From: Piezodorus guildinii
Lineage: Eukaryota; Arthropoda; Insecta; Hemiptera; Pentatomidae
Direction of reading: 5' to 3'
DNA length: 64,000 bases
NCBI GenBank assembly: GCA_023052935.1
Contig: CM041295.1
Span: 22,258,880 to 22,322,879 of the forward strand
The position numbers and the translations under genes were made by a program. Below, in pieces: positions 33,698 through 44,205 of the stretch. A model generated the notes under the pieces. The model was not told where the DNA came from. It searched no databases and saw only the letters and a program-made list of their open reading frames with translations. Numbering within the stretch: position 1 is the first letter of the stretch; every line of letters starts with the position of its first letter.

Positions 33698-33986
33698 TTG
33701 TTTGTTTATTTATTTAACGTCACATTATGCTACTATGGCTAATCGGAGGATGATACAGTGGGAGTCCTAAATTTTGTCTACCTATGTTTTATTAGGATAG
33801 GGATCTTTAACGAGTACCTGACATCGCACAGGCTCGGGACCACCTTTTAGCGTCCCCTCCGAAGGACGGCGTAGCTAAGGATTTTTTACTCCCATTAAAA
33901 ACTCCTAGGACCACCTGCGGATTTGAACCTTTGACCTTTGGCATGGGAGGCTGTTACGCTAGCCACCCAGCTACAAGTGATCCCGA
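33698..33986 (-). mobile_element. SINE-B, minus strand
   Basis: Full-length complement of 15054-15341. Flanks aagcaccataat (33686-33697) and aagcaccaaaat (33987-33998) form a TSD with one mismatch. The box B complement lies near 33924 and the box A complement near 33957. Confidence 0.85.
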
Positions 33987-34004
33987 AAGCACCAAAATGT
34001 CTCA

Positions 34005-34118
34005 TAAATATCCTTACTTATGCTGTCCGGAGCCGACGTAAGACGGTAGACCCGAGCATGTGTGATATTAGATACGTGTTAAAGATCCTATCCTTATTAA
34101 ACCTGGATAGAGAGAATG
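34005..34118 (+). mobile_element. SINE-B body fragment
   Basis: 'gacccgagcatgtgtgatat' and 'gtgttaaagatcctatcctt' match the SINE-B body. The head and tail are gone, and it is older than its neighbour. Confidence 0.65.
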
Positions 34119-34139
34119 CCATCTTATAAAATAACCAAA

Positions 34140-34569
34140 ATGTCATAAACTTAGTTGGTAAAGTGCTTAAAAGGCTTTAATGCCGATAATTTATAATTTC
34201 TCATTATAAAGTACATTTTATTTTGTAGAATCGAAAAAAACAAACTAATATTATGATTAGCATTGAAAAGAAAATGGCTAAATATGCAAGTTGAGCGAAT
34301 ATGATAACCAACTGTTTAGGTGATTTTATTTTCTTTTTGAACGTGGTAATGGAAATCGCATCGCTTATGCTTTAATTTTTTATGGTATTAAATTGTATTC
34401 AATCCAATATTTTATTTTTGTTATACTTATTTATATCGTAAGCGTAAAAAAAAAACTTACTAAGTTGATTGTTTAACTACCAGAATAAAAGTATGTCAGA
34501 TTTTAAGCGTTTTTCTAAAAGAAAAAAAATGCATTGTGAGGTAAAGTTGTACAGTTATGAACATTAATA
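34140..34569 (+). repeat. HER repeat, first segment of a deeply nested copy
   Basis: 'ggctttaatgccgataattt' and 'gtagaatcgaaaaaaacaaa' match 14600-14680. The copy is interrupted by a mariner, continues at 35276-35605, is interrupted again by LINEs, and ends at 37775-37812. Confidence 0.6.
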
Positions 34570-35275
34570 TTGGGGTTGTTTCACATGAAATGTCCGTTTT
34601 CAGCAGCTGGGGCCCTAGAAATATTCGCAAGTCGTTTGGGAAAGGGAGTGTTAATGAACGGACCATTCGCCGTTGGTTTGCTAAGTTTTCAGCTGGGGAT
34701 ACCAACTTGGAAAACTTGCCCCGAGGAAGACCTCCGTCCGTAATAGACAACTATGTCCTCAAACATACAGTCGAAGGAAATCCCTACCAAACATTTAAAG
34801 GACTCTCAGCACGACTAAATGCTAGTGCATCTACCGTTTCCAGACCTTTAATGTGTATTGGGAAAGTAAAAAATGTTCGATGATCTTACTCATGATGGTA
34901 CCTCATGATCTCACTGAGCGGCAGCTAGACCCCATGTTTCAAAACATACCGTGCAAAGATTGAAAGAACTGGGCTACGAAGTTCTTCCGCACCCACCATA
35001 TTCTCCCGACTTGTATCCAACAGATTACCACCTGTTCAGGAATTGAGACAACTTCGTCAAAGGAAAACTTTTTGAAAATGACGATTAAGTGAAAAGTGCG
35101 TTTTCAGATTTTGTTTCACTTCAAAGCTCAGAGTTTTTCAGTTCGGGGATAAAAAAAATGTCACGTTGGGAAAAATGTAGGTAAATACTTAGAATAAAAT
35201 TATCTTGTTTTCATATCGTATTTTTAATAAAAATCCTTTACCTTGAAAACGGACATTTTATGTGACACCACCTAA
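34570..35275 (+). mobile_element. Internally deleted mariner with both TIRs and TA duplication
   Basis: Both ends are present (left ttggggttgtttcacatgaa; right, complement, ttaggtggtgtcacataaaa), each beside TA. 34557-34883 encodes the helix-turn-helix part (KSFGKGSVNERTIRRWFAKF, then ENLPRGRPP). The join HDLTERQ to RPHVSKHT is followed by the C-terminal region with stops. At 706 bp it is far below the usual 1.3 kb. The catalytic centre is absent, so it is non-autonomous. The deletion join is the same as in the 13613 copy. Confidence 0.9.
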
Positions 35276-35605
35276 TATTTTATTAAGTAGTGCAATTTCT
35301 ATAAAGAATAGTATACAATATAGATATACACCGTAGATAGAATACACCGTTGGAAACCCAAGGACTTTAAGAAAAAATATTGTCATATATACAAAGCTAT
35401 AAAAAATAGTAGATATAATGCCTTCCAGTAAATCTATAAAACATAATACAGAAACACAAAAATTTATTGTTTTAGATAATAATTTCTGTTGTTAGATGAT
35501 TTAATCTGAAAATTATATTTCAACCGAAATTCGATTAGATTTTTTCAATTTTTTTCATATCAAACTGTATTTGAAAATTCCTAAATTGATTTTAACAACG
35601 GAGGC
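35276..35605 (+). repeat. HER repeat, second segment
   Basis: Matches the 26690-26950 part of the HER family (for example ttggaaaccc-aaggac; 'attgattttaacaacgga'). Confidence 0.55.
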
Positions 35606-36975
35606 CTGTGCGGTAGCCTTCCTCGACGTGGAACAGGCCTTTGACCGAGCCACCCTGGATTACTTTACAAACTCTGTAAATTCCTTCCTTCAACATACTT
35701 CCTCATTATCCTTTCCTATTTCACTGACAGGTTCTTCAAAATAATTCCAATTTTTCTATTTTTTCACAAGCTACTGGTGTTCCTCAAGGCAGCATCCTAG
35801 GACGCATCCTTTACACAGTTTATACAGCTGATATCCCAACCCATCCTTACACCTTCATTTCTACCTATGCTGATGACACTTGTGTGTTACCAGTAAATAA
35901 TGATCCAATTTCTGCATTGTAAACGCTTCAATCCCACATCAGCGACCTTGAGCGATGGTGTCAAAATCGGAGAATCAAAATAAACTCCATATGTCGAAGA
36001 CACTGCAGTTATTACGAGAAACTCAGACCCTATACAAACCAGTATGAAATTACAACACCATTAGGACTACGTAAAGAACTGGTGTAAGTAATGGAAGTTA
36101 AATATTAACCATGACAAGTCACTATATGTTACATTTACACTTAGACACGGAATCTGCCCTTCAGTTTGGATGGACAATCACCCTTTACCGCAATCAAATT
36201 CAGTAACGTACTTGGGACTAATATTTGACAAAAGATTGACATGGGGCCTACAAGTCAAGACAAAACGTAAAACGCTAATCTTTCGACTCAGACTATTATA
36301 TCCAATATTACATAGACGTTCTAAATTATCCACCAGACAGAAATCTAATGTATACACTTATTTATGAAAACCTTAATGGACTTACGCTTGCAAAATATAC
36401 GGACCCGCTAAAAAGACACAAAACGAAAAATACTACGATTGTAAATAATACAGGTGTAAATAAAATTATTAAGTTAAAAAATAAATAAATAAATAAACTC
36501 CAATAAATCTCGGGAAATAACCTTTACCCTTCGTCGTAAACCTATTACTTCCTGCCCTACAATATCCTTTAATAACTCTCCGCTAGCCCCTGTTGAAAAG
36601 ATCCGATACATAGGGCTTCTTGACAAACGACTTACTTGGAATCTTCATACAAGACTGAAGCGACAAGGAACTGCTCGACGTTATCGGCTACTTACCGGAC
36701 AAACGTTCTAGCCTTCCACTAAACAACAAACGGCTAATCTACATGACTATTTTAAAGGCCATTCTGGACTAACGAGTTTAGCTTTGAGGCTCTACAAGAT
36801 CATGAAATTTTTCTCGAATCAAATTCATACAATCCAAAATCCTTAGTTAAATCTTTAATGCTTCGTACTTTGTTACGAAAATACTCATCCATAATGATCT
36901 TAATGTGATGTTAATGATACTGATTTGGCCCAAATCTTAAATGAGCTCAAATATCGGGCCAAAGCAATTTAAACT
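35606..36975 (+). pseudogene. Jockey-A LINE with a nested LINE insertion
   Basis: Coding words in order: AVAFLDVEQAFDRATLDY (palm motif A), GVPQGSILG, AYADDTCVLPV (YADD box as S/T-YADDT), then after the insertion at 35990-36490: ITFTLRRKPI, FNNSPLAPVEKIRYIG, LLDKRLTWN. Numerous stops later on. The last third is degraded. This is the only Jockey-A copy here that keeps motif A. Confidence 0.8.
35990..36490 (+). pseudogene. Second-family Jockey LINE fragment nested in Jockey-A, 12-bp TSD
   Basis: Flanked by aaataaactcca at 35978-35989 and 36491-36502. Encodes KSLYVTFTLRHGICPSVWMD, PQSNSVTYLGLIFDKRLTWG and RSKLSTRQKSN, then decays. Ends in an (AAAT)n tail. Related to the fragment at the window start. 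Confidence 0.85.
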
Positions 36976-37196
36976 GTAATATATGCCAAAAGAACACGAT
37001 CATATTCACTAATTATTGTATTTATAATTTATTAATGTGCTTTGTAAAAAACACATGTTCTTGTTTTTAGTAATGTATAACCTCTGTAATGTATGATGAA
37101 AGAACACGATCATATTCACTAATTATTGTATTTATAATTTATTAATGTGCTTTGTAAAAAAGCCATGTTCTTGTTTTTAGTAATGTGTAACCTCAA
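36976..37196 (+). repeat. 110-bp tandem duplication
   Basis: The word agaacacgatcatattcact at 36991 recurs at 37101, exactly 110 bases on, and the two units are almost identical. No family recognised. Confidence 0.9.
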
Positions 37197-37347
37197 GGAG
37201 GTAATAAACCGTTGTTATTGAAAGTTTATTTTATGAGTTTATTACATAAACAATAGGGAATCTACTACTATCATGTGCTAGAGAAAAACACCTCAAGGAT
37301 TCTATGTTTGTTCTAACTGTAACACATTTTTTCTTTTTTTTTTTTTT

Positions 37348-37770
37348 TTTTTTGTATCTTGGAGTAAAGCTTTGGATTTCTACTAAACCATCAAATTCTT
37401 CCGGAACCAATCCCTACAATCGAAAACCCTTCGTAAAATCCTCAATGCTCCAATTTGTCACGAATAAACTCATCTATAAAGACCTTAATATTCCGTATAT
37501 TGCTGATTTGGCCAGATACCATTCCTTTCATGACAAACTCCATTCCCAGTCCAACCCATTAGTTTCAATCCTTTCTTCCTCTTTGATACCTGTGAATCCT
37601 CCGAAGCGGCTGAAAAGATAATGGCCACGAGACATTCTAGTTTAGAATATTTTTAGAGTGTTGCCAATGGGTAGTTTCTCTACAAACCTGGTTTATGTCT
37701 ATTTTCTTCAGGAATAATAACTGTGTTATTTAATACAGTAGTCAATAACAATAAATACTTTTAAAAAACA
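37348..37770 (+). pseudogene. Jockey-A LINE, C-terminal end
   Basis: Opens within YLGVKLWISTKPSNSSG, then NKLIYKDLNIPYIADLARYH and PPKRLKR, followed by the 3' UTR. It covers the same protein region as the copy ending at 36975, so it is a separate insertion. Confidence 0.75.
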
Positions 37771-37774
37771 AAAA

Positions 37775-37812
37775 ACAGAGGAAAGTAAAAGTCGAGTGTT
37801 GCTTGCACCAGA
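37775..37812 (+). repeat. HER 3' terminus
   Basis: 'gaggaaagtaaaagtcgagt' and 'gttgcttgcaccagattttt', the closing end of the HER copy that began at 34140. Confidence 0.6.
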
Positions 37813-38250
37813 TTTTTTTTATTTTCAAATCTGCGTTCAAAAGGGCTCATGATGGTACGAAATCACCCCTCAAAGAATTATGAGCTAAAAACAACTGGTA
37901 AGAGCCCATAAAGGGAAAGAGGATTTGTTTTCCTTTGAGGGATAAGCTGGAGATAAAACAATGCAGGGGGAGGGGACGGGGGGACGGTTAGGGAATCCCA
38001 AATGACCAAACTAATTGGGACCGGGTCTCACCCCTTAGTGGCTAATGGTCAGCTACTCTCATGAATAAAGAAGACATTGAGCAGCTCTCAAGGTCTTTCT
38101 TACAATCCCTTTGCTCCATTCGTGTATTGCCGTATAGACATTAACTCACAATTAACTGTCATTCATTAATTAATTACTATCAGCCTCTCAGTTATCATCA
38201 TGATTTTTCGAATAGATAAGCCATTAAAAACATAATGATAACATTGTTTA
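37813..38250. other. Unique-looking, less AT-rich stretch
   Basis: Includes a G-rich patch at 37960-37995. No open frame, no repeat match. Could be host intergenic or intronic DNA. Confidence 0.4.
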
Positions 38251-38254
38251 CGTT

Positions 38255-38311
38255 CATTTACTTTTATATGAAATAGTATTGCCATTCTGAAAATGTTTTA
38301 ATTCGAGTTTT
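38255..38311 (+). repeat. HER 5' end, followed by the left TSD of a Jockey-A insertion
   Basis: 'tttacttttatatgaaatag' and 'tattgccattctgaaa' are the HER start. tcgagtttt at 38303-38311 is repeated at 39186-39194. Confidence 0.65.
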
Positions 38312-39185
38312 ATCCCATCCCATCCTAGCACTTTCCTTTCTACCTATGCTGATGACACATGTGTGTTATCAGTCAACAACGATCCAACTATTGCCTCCCA
38401 AACTCTTCAATCACACATCAAAGACCTTGAAGTATGGTGTCAGAACTGGAGAATAAAAATAAATTCCAATAAATCCCACCAAATCACCTTTACCCTTCGT
38501 CGTAAACTTATGACATCCTGCCCAACAGTATCCTTCAATAACACTCCTCTTGTCCCGGTTGAACAGATCCGATACCTAGGACTGCACCTGGACAAACGTC
38601 TTACTTGGAACCCTCATACAAGACTGAAAAGACAAGAAACTGCCCGACTTTTTCGACTACTTCAACACTTACTAGACAAACGCTCTAACCTTCCACTCAA
38701 GTACAAAAGGCTCATCTATATGACTATCATCAGACCGATATGGACTTACGGAGTAGAGATTTAGGGCTTTACTAAACCATCAAATTCTTCCCGTCTCCAA
38801 TCCTTGCAATCAAAAATCCTTCGAAAAATCCTCAACGCTCCTTATTTTGTCACAAATAAACTCATCCATAAAGACCTTAAAGTTCCCTATGTTGCTGACT
38901 TGGCGCGAACCAGGTACCACTCCTTTCATGACAAACTCCATTCCCACTCTAATCCACTTGTTTCAATCCTTGCTTCCTCTACAATCCCTGATAATCCTCC
39001 GAGGCGTCTGAAAAGAAGATGGCCACGAGACCTTCTAGTTTAACATAGTCTTTGGGGAGCTGCCAATGGGTAGTATCCCCACATGTGAATCCATGACATT
39101 TTTATCTTGTATCTCATTTACTAGATGTATATCATTATACAGTTGTAAATAGCAATAAATCTATTTAAAAAAAAAAAAAAAAAAA
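38312..39185 (+). pseudogene. Jockey-A LINE, best preserved C-terminal half, 9-bp TSD
   Basis: Near-open frame from the YADD box (TYADDTCVLSVNNDP) through VWCQNWRIKINSNKSHQITF and the thumb YLGLHLDKRLTWNPHTRL, stopped once by TAG at 38762 within the WTYGVEI motif, then open again (38804-39043: SKILRKILNAPYFVTNKLIH ... RRLKRRWPRDLLV). Ends in a 19-base poly-A. Flanked by tcgagtttt on both sides. 5' truncated; one of the youngest copies. Confidence 0.9.
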
Positions 39186-39430
39186 TCGAGTTTTCACCGT
39201 AAATACACGTTTCATGTTACCCTAGAGTAAGGTGACCAGGTATTTAGTCGGGTAAAGCGGGACGACTCTGAAGGAGGGGGGATATCAACTAAAATTTTCA
39301 TACGTAATATTTTTGACATGAGTACAATATATAAAAAATGTATAATATTTTTATTTGAGTGAGTTTGTTTCAGTAGATTGTTGTCATTTTTTAAAATAAT
39401 GACTTTTGAAGTCAAATTGTCAAATTATAT

Positions 39431-39812
39431 TGCCCTAGCTAGGCCTCCGCTGGCATACACCAGTGAAGCGCTGGGTGAGAAGCACTGGGATCTCTTGGAT
39501 TCGGCTTCTCCCCCCTCTTGTGGAGGAAGCAGCCGAATCTAGGGTCCCTTTAGCAGATTGTATATAGTTAAGTTTGCTTGTATGATTTTTATTTATTTCC
39601 CAACTTGTATTTATCTCTACTACAGGTTGTTTTGATTTGTTTGTTTTTATTAATTGTAATTTTTTTGTATTTGAATTTATTTATTTCCGATTTTATGAAA
39701 TTTGACTATATCATTATTTTCTGTATATATTGTATGAATGTGTATTACATCTCCATTACTACTGTTCATTATGTTACAAATTGTAATATTTCTCAATAAA
39801 TAAAAAAATAAA
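39431..39812 (+). mobile_element. SINE-C, plus strand
   Basis: Starts ttgccctagctaggcctccg, with gcactgggatctcttggatt and the hairpin around 39510, and ends in a caataaataaaaaaataaaa tail. The 73-codon T-rich frame in the tail is not a gene. Confidence 0.7.
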
Positions 39813-40330
39813 ATTTTTTTTTTTTATTTTTCTGATGTCCACACTTGATTGCTGCAGGAAAAAACGCATAATTGTATGTTTTGATTCTTAAAGATAAATT
39901 CAAATTTTAAATTAATTTGTGATTACCTAACTATTCTGCAGTAAAGTACAATATTATATGTCTATGAGAACTAAAAAAATTAGTAAAAATAAAACATACA
40001 GTACAAATATTAGTTTCACATAGCCAAAATTTCGCCGAATTAATTTCCCTTAAACATAATTTACATGAACATATTTATTGTTATTTATAACAAAATTAGT
40101 TTGATTGACTTAAAATATTTGCAAAATTTTATTCGTATATTTCTTTCTAAGATTTATTTTAAGGTTAAGGTCGGTGATATACTTTTTGTCATCAATATAA
40201 AATATGAAGACTACGAGTATTTTAAGCTAAGTTTGAGAAAATTGATGTATTTATAAAATATATAAATAAATTACTTACCTTACTTTTCAATGGTAAGTAG
40301 CAGATTTGTAATATTTATTTGTTTAATGAG
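39813..40330. other. AT-rich sequence, no gene
   Basis: Part of the interior of the hAT-like element or unrelated DNA. A 63-codon frame at 40065-40256 has no recognisable motif. Confidence 0.35.
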
Positions 40331-40535
40331 GTATGAGTGACTTTTGTATATATTTTTATTGATTTTGTTTTGTATATATGTATATTGTATTATTATTATT
40401 ATTATTATATAAATTTATTGTTTTGTATATATCGCGTGAATGTAGTATGAATGTTGTACGTTATCACTATTAAAAATTTCCTGAATTGGACAGATTGTAA
40501 TATTGCTCAATAAAGAATTGTTTCTAATAATAATA
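40331..40535 (+). mobile_element. Jockey-B LINE 3' UTR only, approximate 14-bp TSD
   Basis: Matches 50180-50385. Flanks atttgtttaatgag (40317-40330) and atttgttaaatgag (40536-40549) differ at one base. An extreme 5' truncation. Confidence 0.7.
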
Positions 40536-40739
40536 ATTTGTTAAATGAGCTTGCTAGCACGCAGTACGAACACGGAGCGTATCATCTGAGAGACAAATAC
40601 AATGTAACTGGGTAGCCAAAAAGCAATATGTTAGTCGTAGCCCGTAGGATTCTTAAAAACGTAAAACAATTACAATAATAAATATAAAATTTAACTTAAT
40701 TTTAAAAGTCGGGACTTTTGAAAAATTTGGTCACCTTAC

Positions 40740-41440
40740 CCAAAATTACCCGTAAAAAGGTATGTGTGTGTGTCCGTTTGGTAAGACTAGCACGAAACTA
40801 AAATTTCTTATTTAATATAACTATAAGTCAAAAATGTTACAGCAACTTTTTCATCAAAATCAGGTAACCAGAAGAGCCGCTTTATACCATGGATTTTGCA
40901 CCTTCTTACGATTTTCTGAAAAACGGCTCATACGATTTTGATTAAACTCGCTGATTCGGTGTAAAATTTAATGGAATTCAATATGATGAAGGTTTCATCC
41001 TAATTAAAATAATCTGAAAGGGCTTAAATGGGGATATTTTAAATTTTCTCACTCTAAAATACCTTTAATTTAGTAGATTCGAAAGAAATAATCATACCAT
41101 CTTGCTGGCATAACGAACTAGTTATTTAACGAAGAAAACGACAAAAAAAAAAAAAAAAAATTATTAAATTTTTAGAACAAAAGAATATTAATATAAATGT
41201 ATAATATACCGTTAGAAAACTAAATATTTCAGAAAAAAATATTATGTTAAACGCGAAATAATAAAATTTAACGGATAGTGATGAAAATCCGATAAAAGTA
41301 ACTGTTTTTTGATAATAATATAATGGATAATTTAATAAATCACGTGTTTCAATTAAACATGATTCTATTAATTCTTTAACTTTTTTACTTTTATCTATAT
41401 GCTTCATCTCTGACAGTAAAAGTCGTGTGCTGAGCGTACC
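40740..41440 (+). repeat. HER repeat, remaining 3' part
   Basis: 'acccgtaaaaaggtatgtgt', 'gccgctttataccatggatt', then the AT-rich half and the end 'cagtaaaagtcgtgtgctga'. Together with 38255-38311 and 39195-39226 it makes one interrupted HER copy. Confidence 0.65.
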
Positions 41441-42155
41441 TAATTTTTAAACTATAAATTAAAAAAAATTATGAATTGAGTCATTTTTTTTTAAACTCAT
41501 CTAATAAGTATAACACACATTTATTACTTTCCCTACTTTAAGTAGCTTATTTTTTTTAATATTTTTAAAAATTAGTTATTTTGGGTTTTTCATAGCGTTT
41601 ATTATTTTTTTTTTTTACCAACTGTTCGGTATTCCGATTGGATTTTTTCTTATTTCCTTTTAAGTTTGCCGTCTTGACTGTAATGGAGATTACGGACACA
41701 CGTTTGGTAAGACTAGCACAAAACTAAAATTTCTTATTTAATATAACTATAAGTCAGAAATGTTACAGCAACTTTTTCATCAAAATCAGGTAACCAGAAG
41801 AGCCGCTTTATACCATGGATTTTGCACCTTCTTACGATTTTCTGAAAAACGGCTCATACGATTTTTATTAAACTTGCTGTTTCGGTGTAAAATTTAATGG
41901 AATACAATATGATGAAGGTTTCATCCTAATTAAAATAATCTGAAAGGGCTTAAATTTAAATGGGGATATTTTAAATTTTATCACTCTAAAGTACCTTAAT
42001 TAGCTTATTTTTTTTAATATTTTTAAAAATTAGTTATTTTGGGTTTTTCATAGCGTTTTTTTTTTTTTTTTTTACCAACTGTTCGGTATTCCGATTTGAT
42101 TTTTTCTTATTTCCTTTTAAGTTTGCCGTCTTGACTGTCAATGGAGATTATGATC
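40775..42155 (+). repeat. Segmental duplication with an internal deletion
   Basis: Block A (40775-41075) and block B (41543-41693) recur in the same order as A' (41701-41998) and B' (42001-42150). A to A' is offset by 926 bases. In the second copy A' and B' are joined directly, so about 470 bases are missing. Copies are highly similar, for example 'agagccgctttataccatgg' in both. Confidence 0.85.
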
Positions 42156-42239
42156 GTTAAGTCGAATATCAAGGATTCACAGAAATCGAGACGTTTATTG
42201 AAACGGGGGGTATAACGTGTGGTAGCCTTTTCAGGAATA

Positions 42240-42300
42240 CTTCAATGTCGACTATCGTACGTTTCGTAAATAGGCACGTCTAAATAGACATCCTCAGACA
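42240..42300 (-). ncRNA. Degenerate hammerhead-like core
   Basis: Minus strand: ctgaggatgtctatttagac, gtgcctatttac, then GAAACGTAC. First box and GAAAC-GTA recognisable; the middle is longer than usual and folds ambiguously. Confidence 0.3.
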
Positions 42301-42334
42301 CGTCTCATAAACCAAAATCGCATGACAAACATGT

Positions 42335-42580
42335 CTACCAGTTTTTAATAGGCTTTAGCCCAAAATAGATTAACCTCTTTTAACTCCCAACTACCAGTCC
42401 ACAAAAACCCACTTATTTCTAACCTCTGAACATACCAGACAACCGCCATAGAAACTGAAAAGACTAGAAGGCCTTGGTACCTGCTAAACTGAAGATAACA
42501 CTGAAGTTCTACTGAACGGTAGTTTTTTTCACATTACTGTATCAAACAAATATTTCAATAAATAAAAAATAAAAAAAGTT
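42335..42580 (+). pseudogene. Diverged Jockey-type LINE 3' end
   Basis: Reads HKNPLISNL and a stop-ridden remnant of LKRxRPWxLL, then 'tatttcaataaataaaaaat'. Poorly preserved. Confidence 0.5.
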
Positions 42581-42857
42581 TTTTGTTTTTTAGTCCATCA
42601 GTACTAAACTTTTTAAAGAGTACGCGATATCTGAACCCTGGGCTTGTCGGATGGCTTGGAGGGAGGGTGCACCTGTAGCTCTTTGGTCTGTTGTGTACCT
42701 ACTGCTTCTGGGTTTGTTCACGTCCCGGGTTTCAGGATATTCGGGCAATTCCAATCTTGATTATATCTTCCTTCCCCTCTCCCACCCCTCTTTTTCCTTT
42801 TCCATGAATTATATTCATCAACCTAAAGTTTTTGGAATTTAAAGTAGTCGAATAATC
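42581..42857. other. Unrecognised short frame, no supported gene
   Basis: A 63-codon frame at 42651-42842 begins MAWREGAPVALWSVVYLLLL, which would look like a signal-anchor. The sequence is less AT-rich than the surroundings. There is no further evidence for a gene. Confidence 0.2.
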
Positions 42858-43065
42858 TTTTTATTTATTTATTTTTTTTTATTCGTATGTATTACAGTTT
42901 GTCACAATGGACAATAATAATATTGCTAAAGGATCCCATTCATACAATGTTTACAATATAAACAAAAGAAATGTCAAATTACATAAAATAAAACCAAACT
43001 AAATAAACGTATACAATTACGAAATTTGTAGATAAAATAAATATAAATGAATAATCTAATGTAAA
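42858..43065 (-). mobile_element. SINE-C 3' half, minus strand
   Basis: 'gtcacaatggacaataataa' and 'aaaggatcccattcatacaa' match the AT-rich half of SINE-C. The 5' half is missing. Confidence 0.6.
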
Positions 43066-43385
43066 TTTATGTTTATTTCGTTTTTTGTTGTTTTTTGAAG
43101 TTAAAACATCTTTTGGCGCACCGCACAGAAGATTTTTCTGTATGCTGTGAGTGAGGCTGGTCCGTCACGCTCTGAGAAAGTAAAGTCAGCTGCTCTTCGC
43201 TGTTGTGTCGCTGTGATTACAGCATTCAATGTATATGTAATATTTGCTATTATCAATTATTTAATTGCTATTATTGATACGTCACAATAATTATTATTTT
43301 AATATTAATACACATTTAAATAAGCACTCCTTAACTTCCTTTCTTGATTATTTATTTTATTTCATAATTTTTTACATCATTTATC

Positions 43386-43416
43386 AACGTTTCGGGGTTC
43401 TTTCCCCATTTACAAA
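43386..43416 (-). ncRNA. Hammerhead-like core, left arm
   Basis: Complement of GGGG-aaagaa-CCCC-GAAAC-GTT, with the first box poorly kept (ttttgtaaat). Confidence 0.35.
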
Positions 43417-43547
43417 ACTTTGTTTAAAACACTTTTACATATATCATTCATGGAGCCAATGAACACCCATGTAGACGAATAGCATTTATGCAGTAAGCTA
43501 TAAAGTGAAATAATGATTTATATATGTAAAAGTGTTTTTAAAAAAGT

Positions 43548-43578
43548 CTTGAGAATGGGGAAAGAACCCCGAAACGTT
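43548..43578 (+). ncRNA. Hammerhead-like core, right arm
   Basis: cttgagaat, then stem GGGG (43557-43560) and CCCC (43567-43570) with loop aaagaa, GAAAC (43571-43575), GTT. Four G-C pairs in stem II; the first box has at least two changes. Confidence 0.4.
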
Positions 43579-43918
43579 GATAAATGATGTAAAAAATTAT
43601 GAAATACAATAAATAATTAATAAAAGGAAGTTAAGGTGTGCTTATTTAAGTGTGTAATATTAAGAAAAACTTCCTGAAAAATTAAAAAAGAAAAGAAATT
43701 TAATAATAATTTGTTTTACGTTTTTGGTTTGTGTTTTGAGGTTAGGGTTTGTAGTTAGAGGTGTATTATTTAGTGGAAAAGCATCAAACATTGTAAAAAA
43801 CATAATTATCGTTGCTGCTATTATAAAGAGTGATTAGTTAAAAATAAAAAGTTAACAGAAAATAAGAGAAAGGTTAATTTTCCATTTACATCTCACCTAA
43901 CCAAACTGTAAAGAAAAT

Positions 43919-44205
43919 AATTGAATTTATTCATGAAAATTAACTTATATAAACAACAGCATGGTATGATTTGCTTAATCAAAAATTAGACAAATTACCC
44001 ATGATCTTGAGTGGAGATTTCAACATCGTCTTTTCACAAGAAACATCAAAGCCTTTAATTGATTTTTAAAGACCACATCGGATTTAAATATGTAATATAA
44101 ATGAACGTACAACAAAATACGGAACTACAGTTGATTTCGTTTTTTCTAGATATATAAGTAAAATTCAATCAAATATATGTATTTTAGTTATAATGAAACC
44201 ATTGT
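43919..44205 (+). pseudogene. Endonuclease/exonuclease/phosphatase (EEP) domain fragment
   Basis: Reading across three frames gives IIEFIHEN, TTAWYDLLNQKLDKLPMILS followed by GDFNIVF, then SKPLIDFLKTTSDLNM and NERTTKYGTTVDFVFSRYIS. GDFN is the metal-binding strand of AP endonuclease-like nucleases, and 'TTKYGTTxDxVFSRY' is like the substrate-loop region of a type often seen with Pif1-like helicases in arthropod mobile elements. Frameshifts at about 44068 and 44095. No helicase is seen next to it. It could come from a Helentron or a similar element. Confidence 0.55.

Larger units (their letters stand above)
39227..40739. mobile_element. hAT-like DNA element remnant with inverted ends
   Basis: gtaaggtgacca (39227-39238) and tggtcaccttac (40728-40739) are inverted. 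The next bases (gggac ... gtcgggac) are also similar. They interrupt the HER sequence, which resumes at 40740. The GGTGACCA ends recall hAT-type TIRs. No transposase remains. The inside holds SINE-C (39431-39812) and a Jockey-B tail (40331-40535). The target duplication is unclear. Confidence 0.5.
43300..43663. mobile_element. Third inverted pair with hammerhead-like cores
   Basis: Arms of about 150 bases (43300-43450 and 43513-43663), spacer about 62 bases. The arms share taagcac(t/a)ccttaacttcc, 'cataattttttacatcattt' and 'cacttttacatatat', with scattered differences. The repeat is unrelated in sequence to the 24180 and 31309 elements outside the core. Confidence 0.75.
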
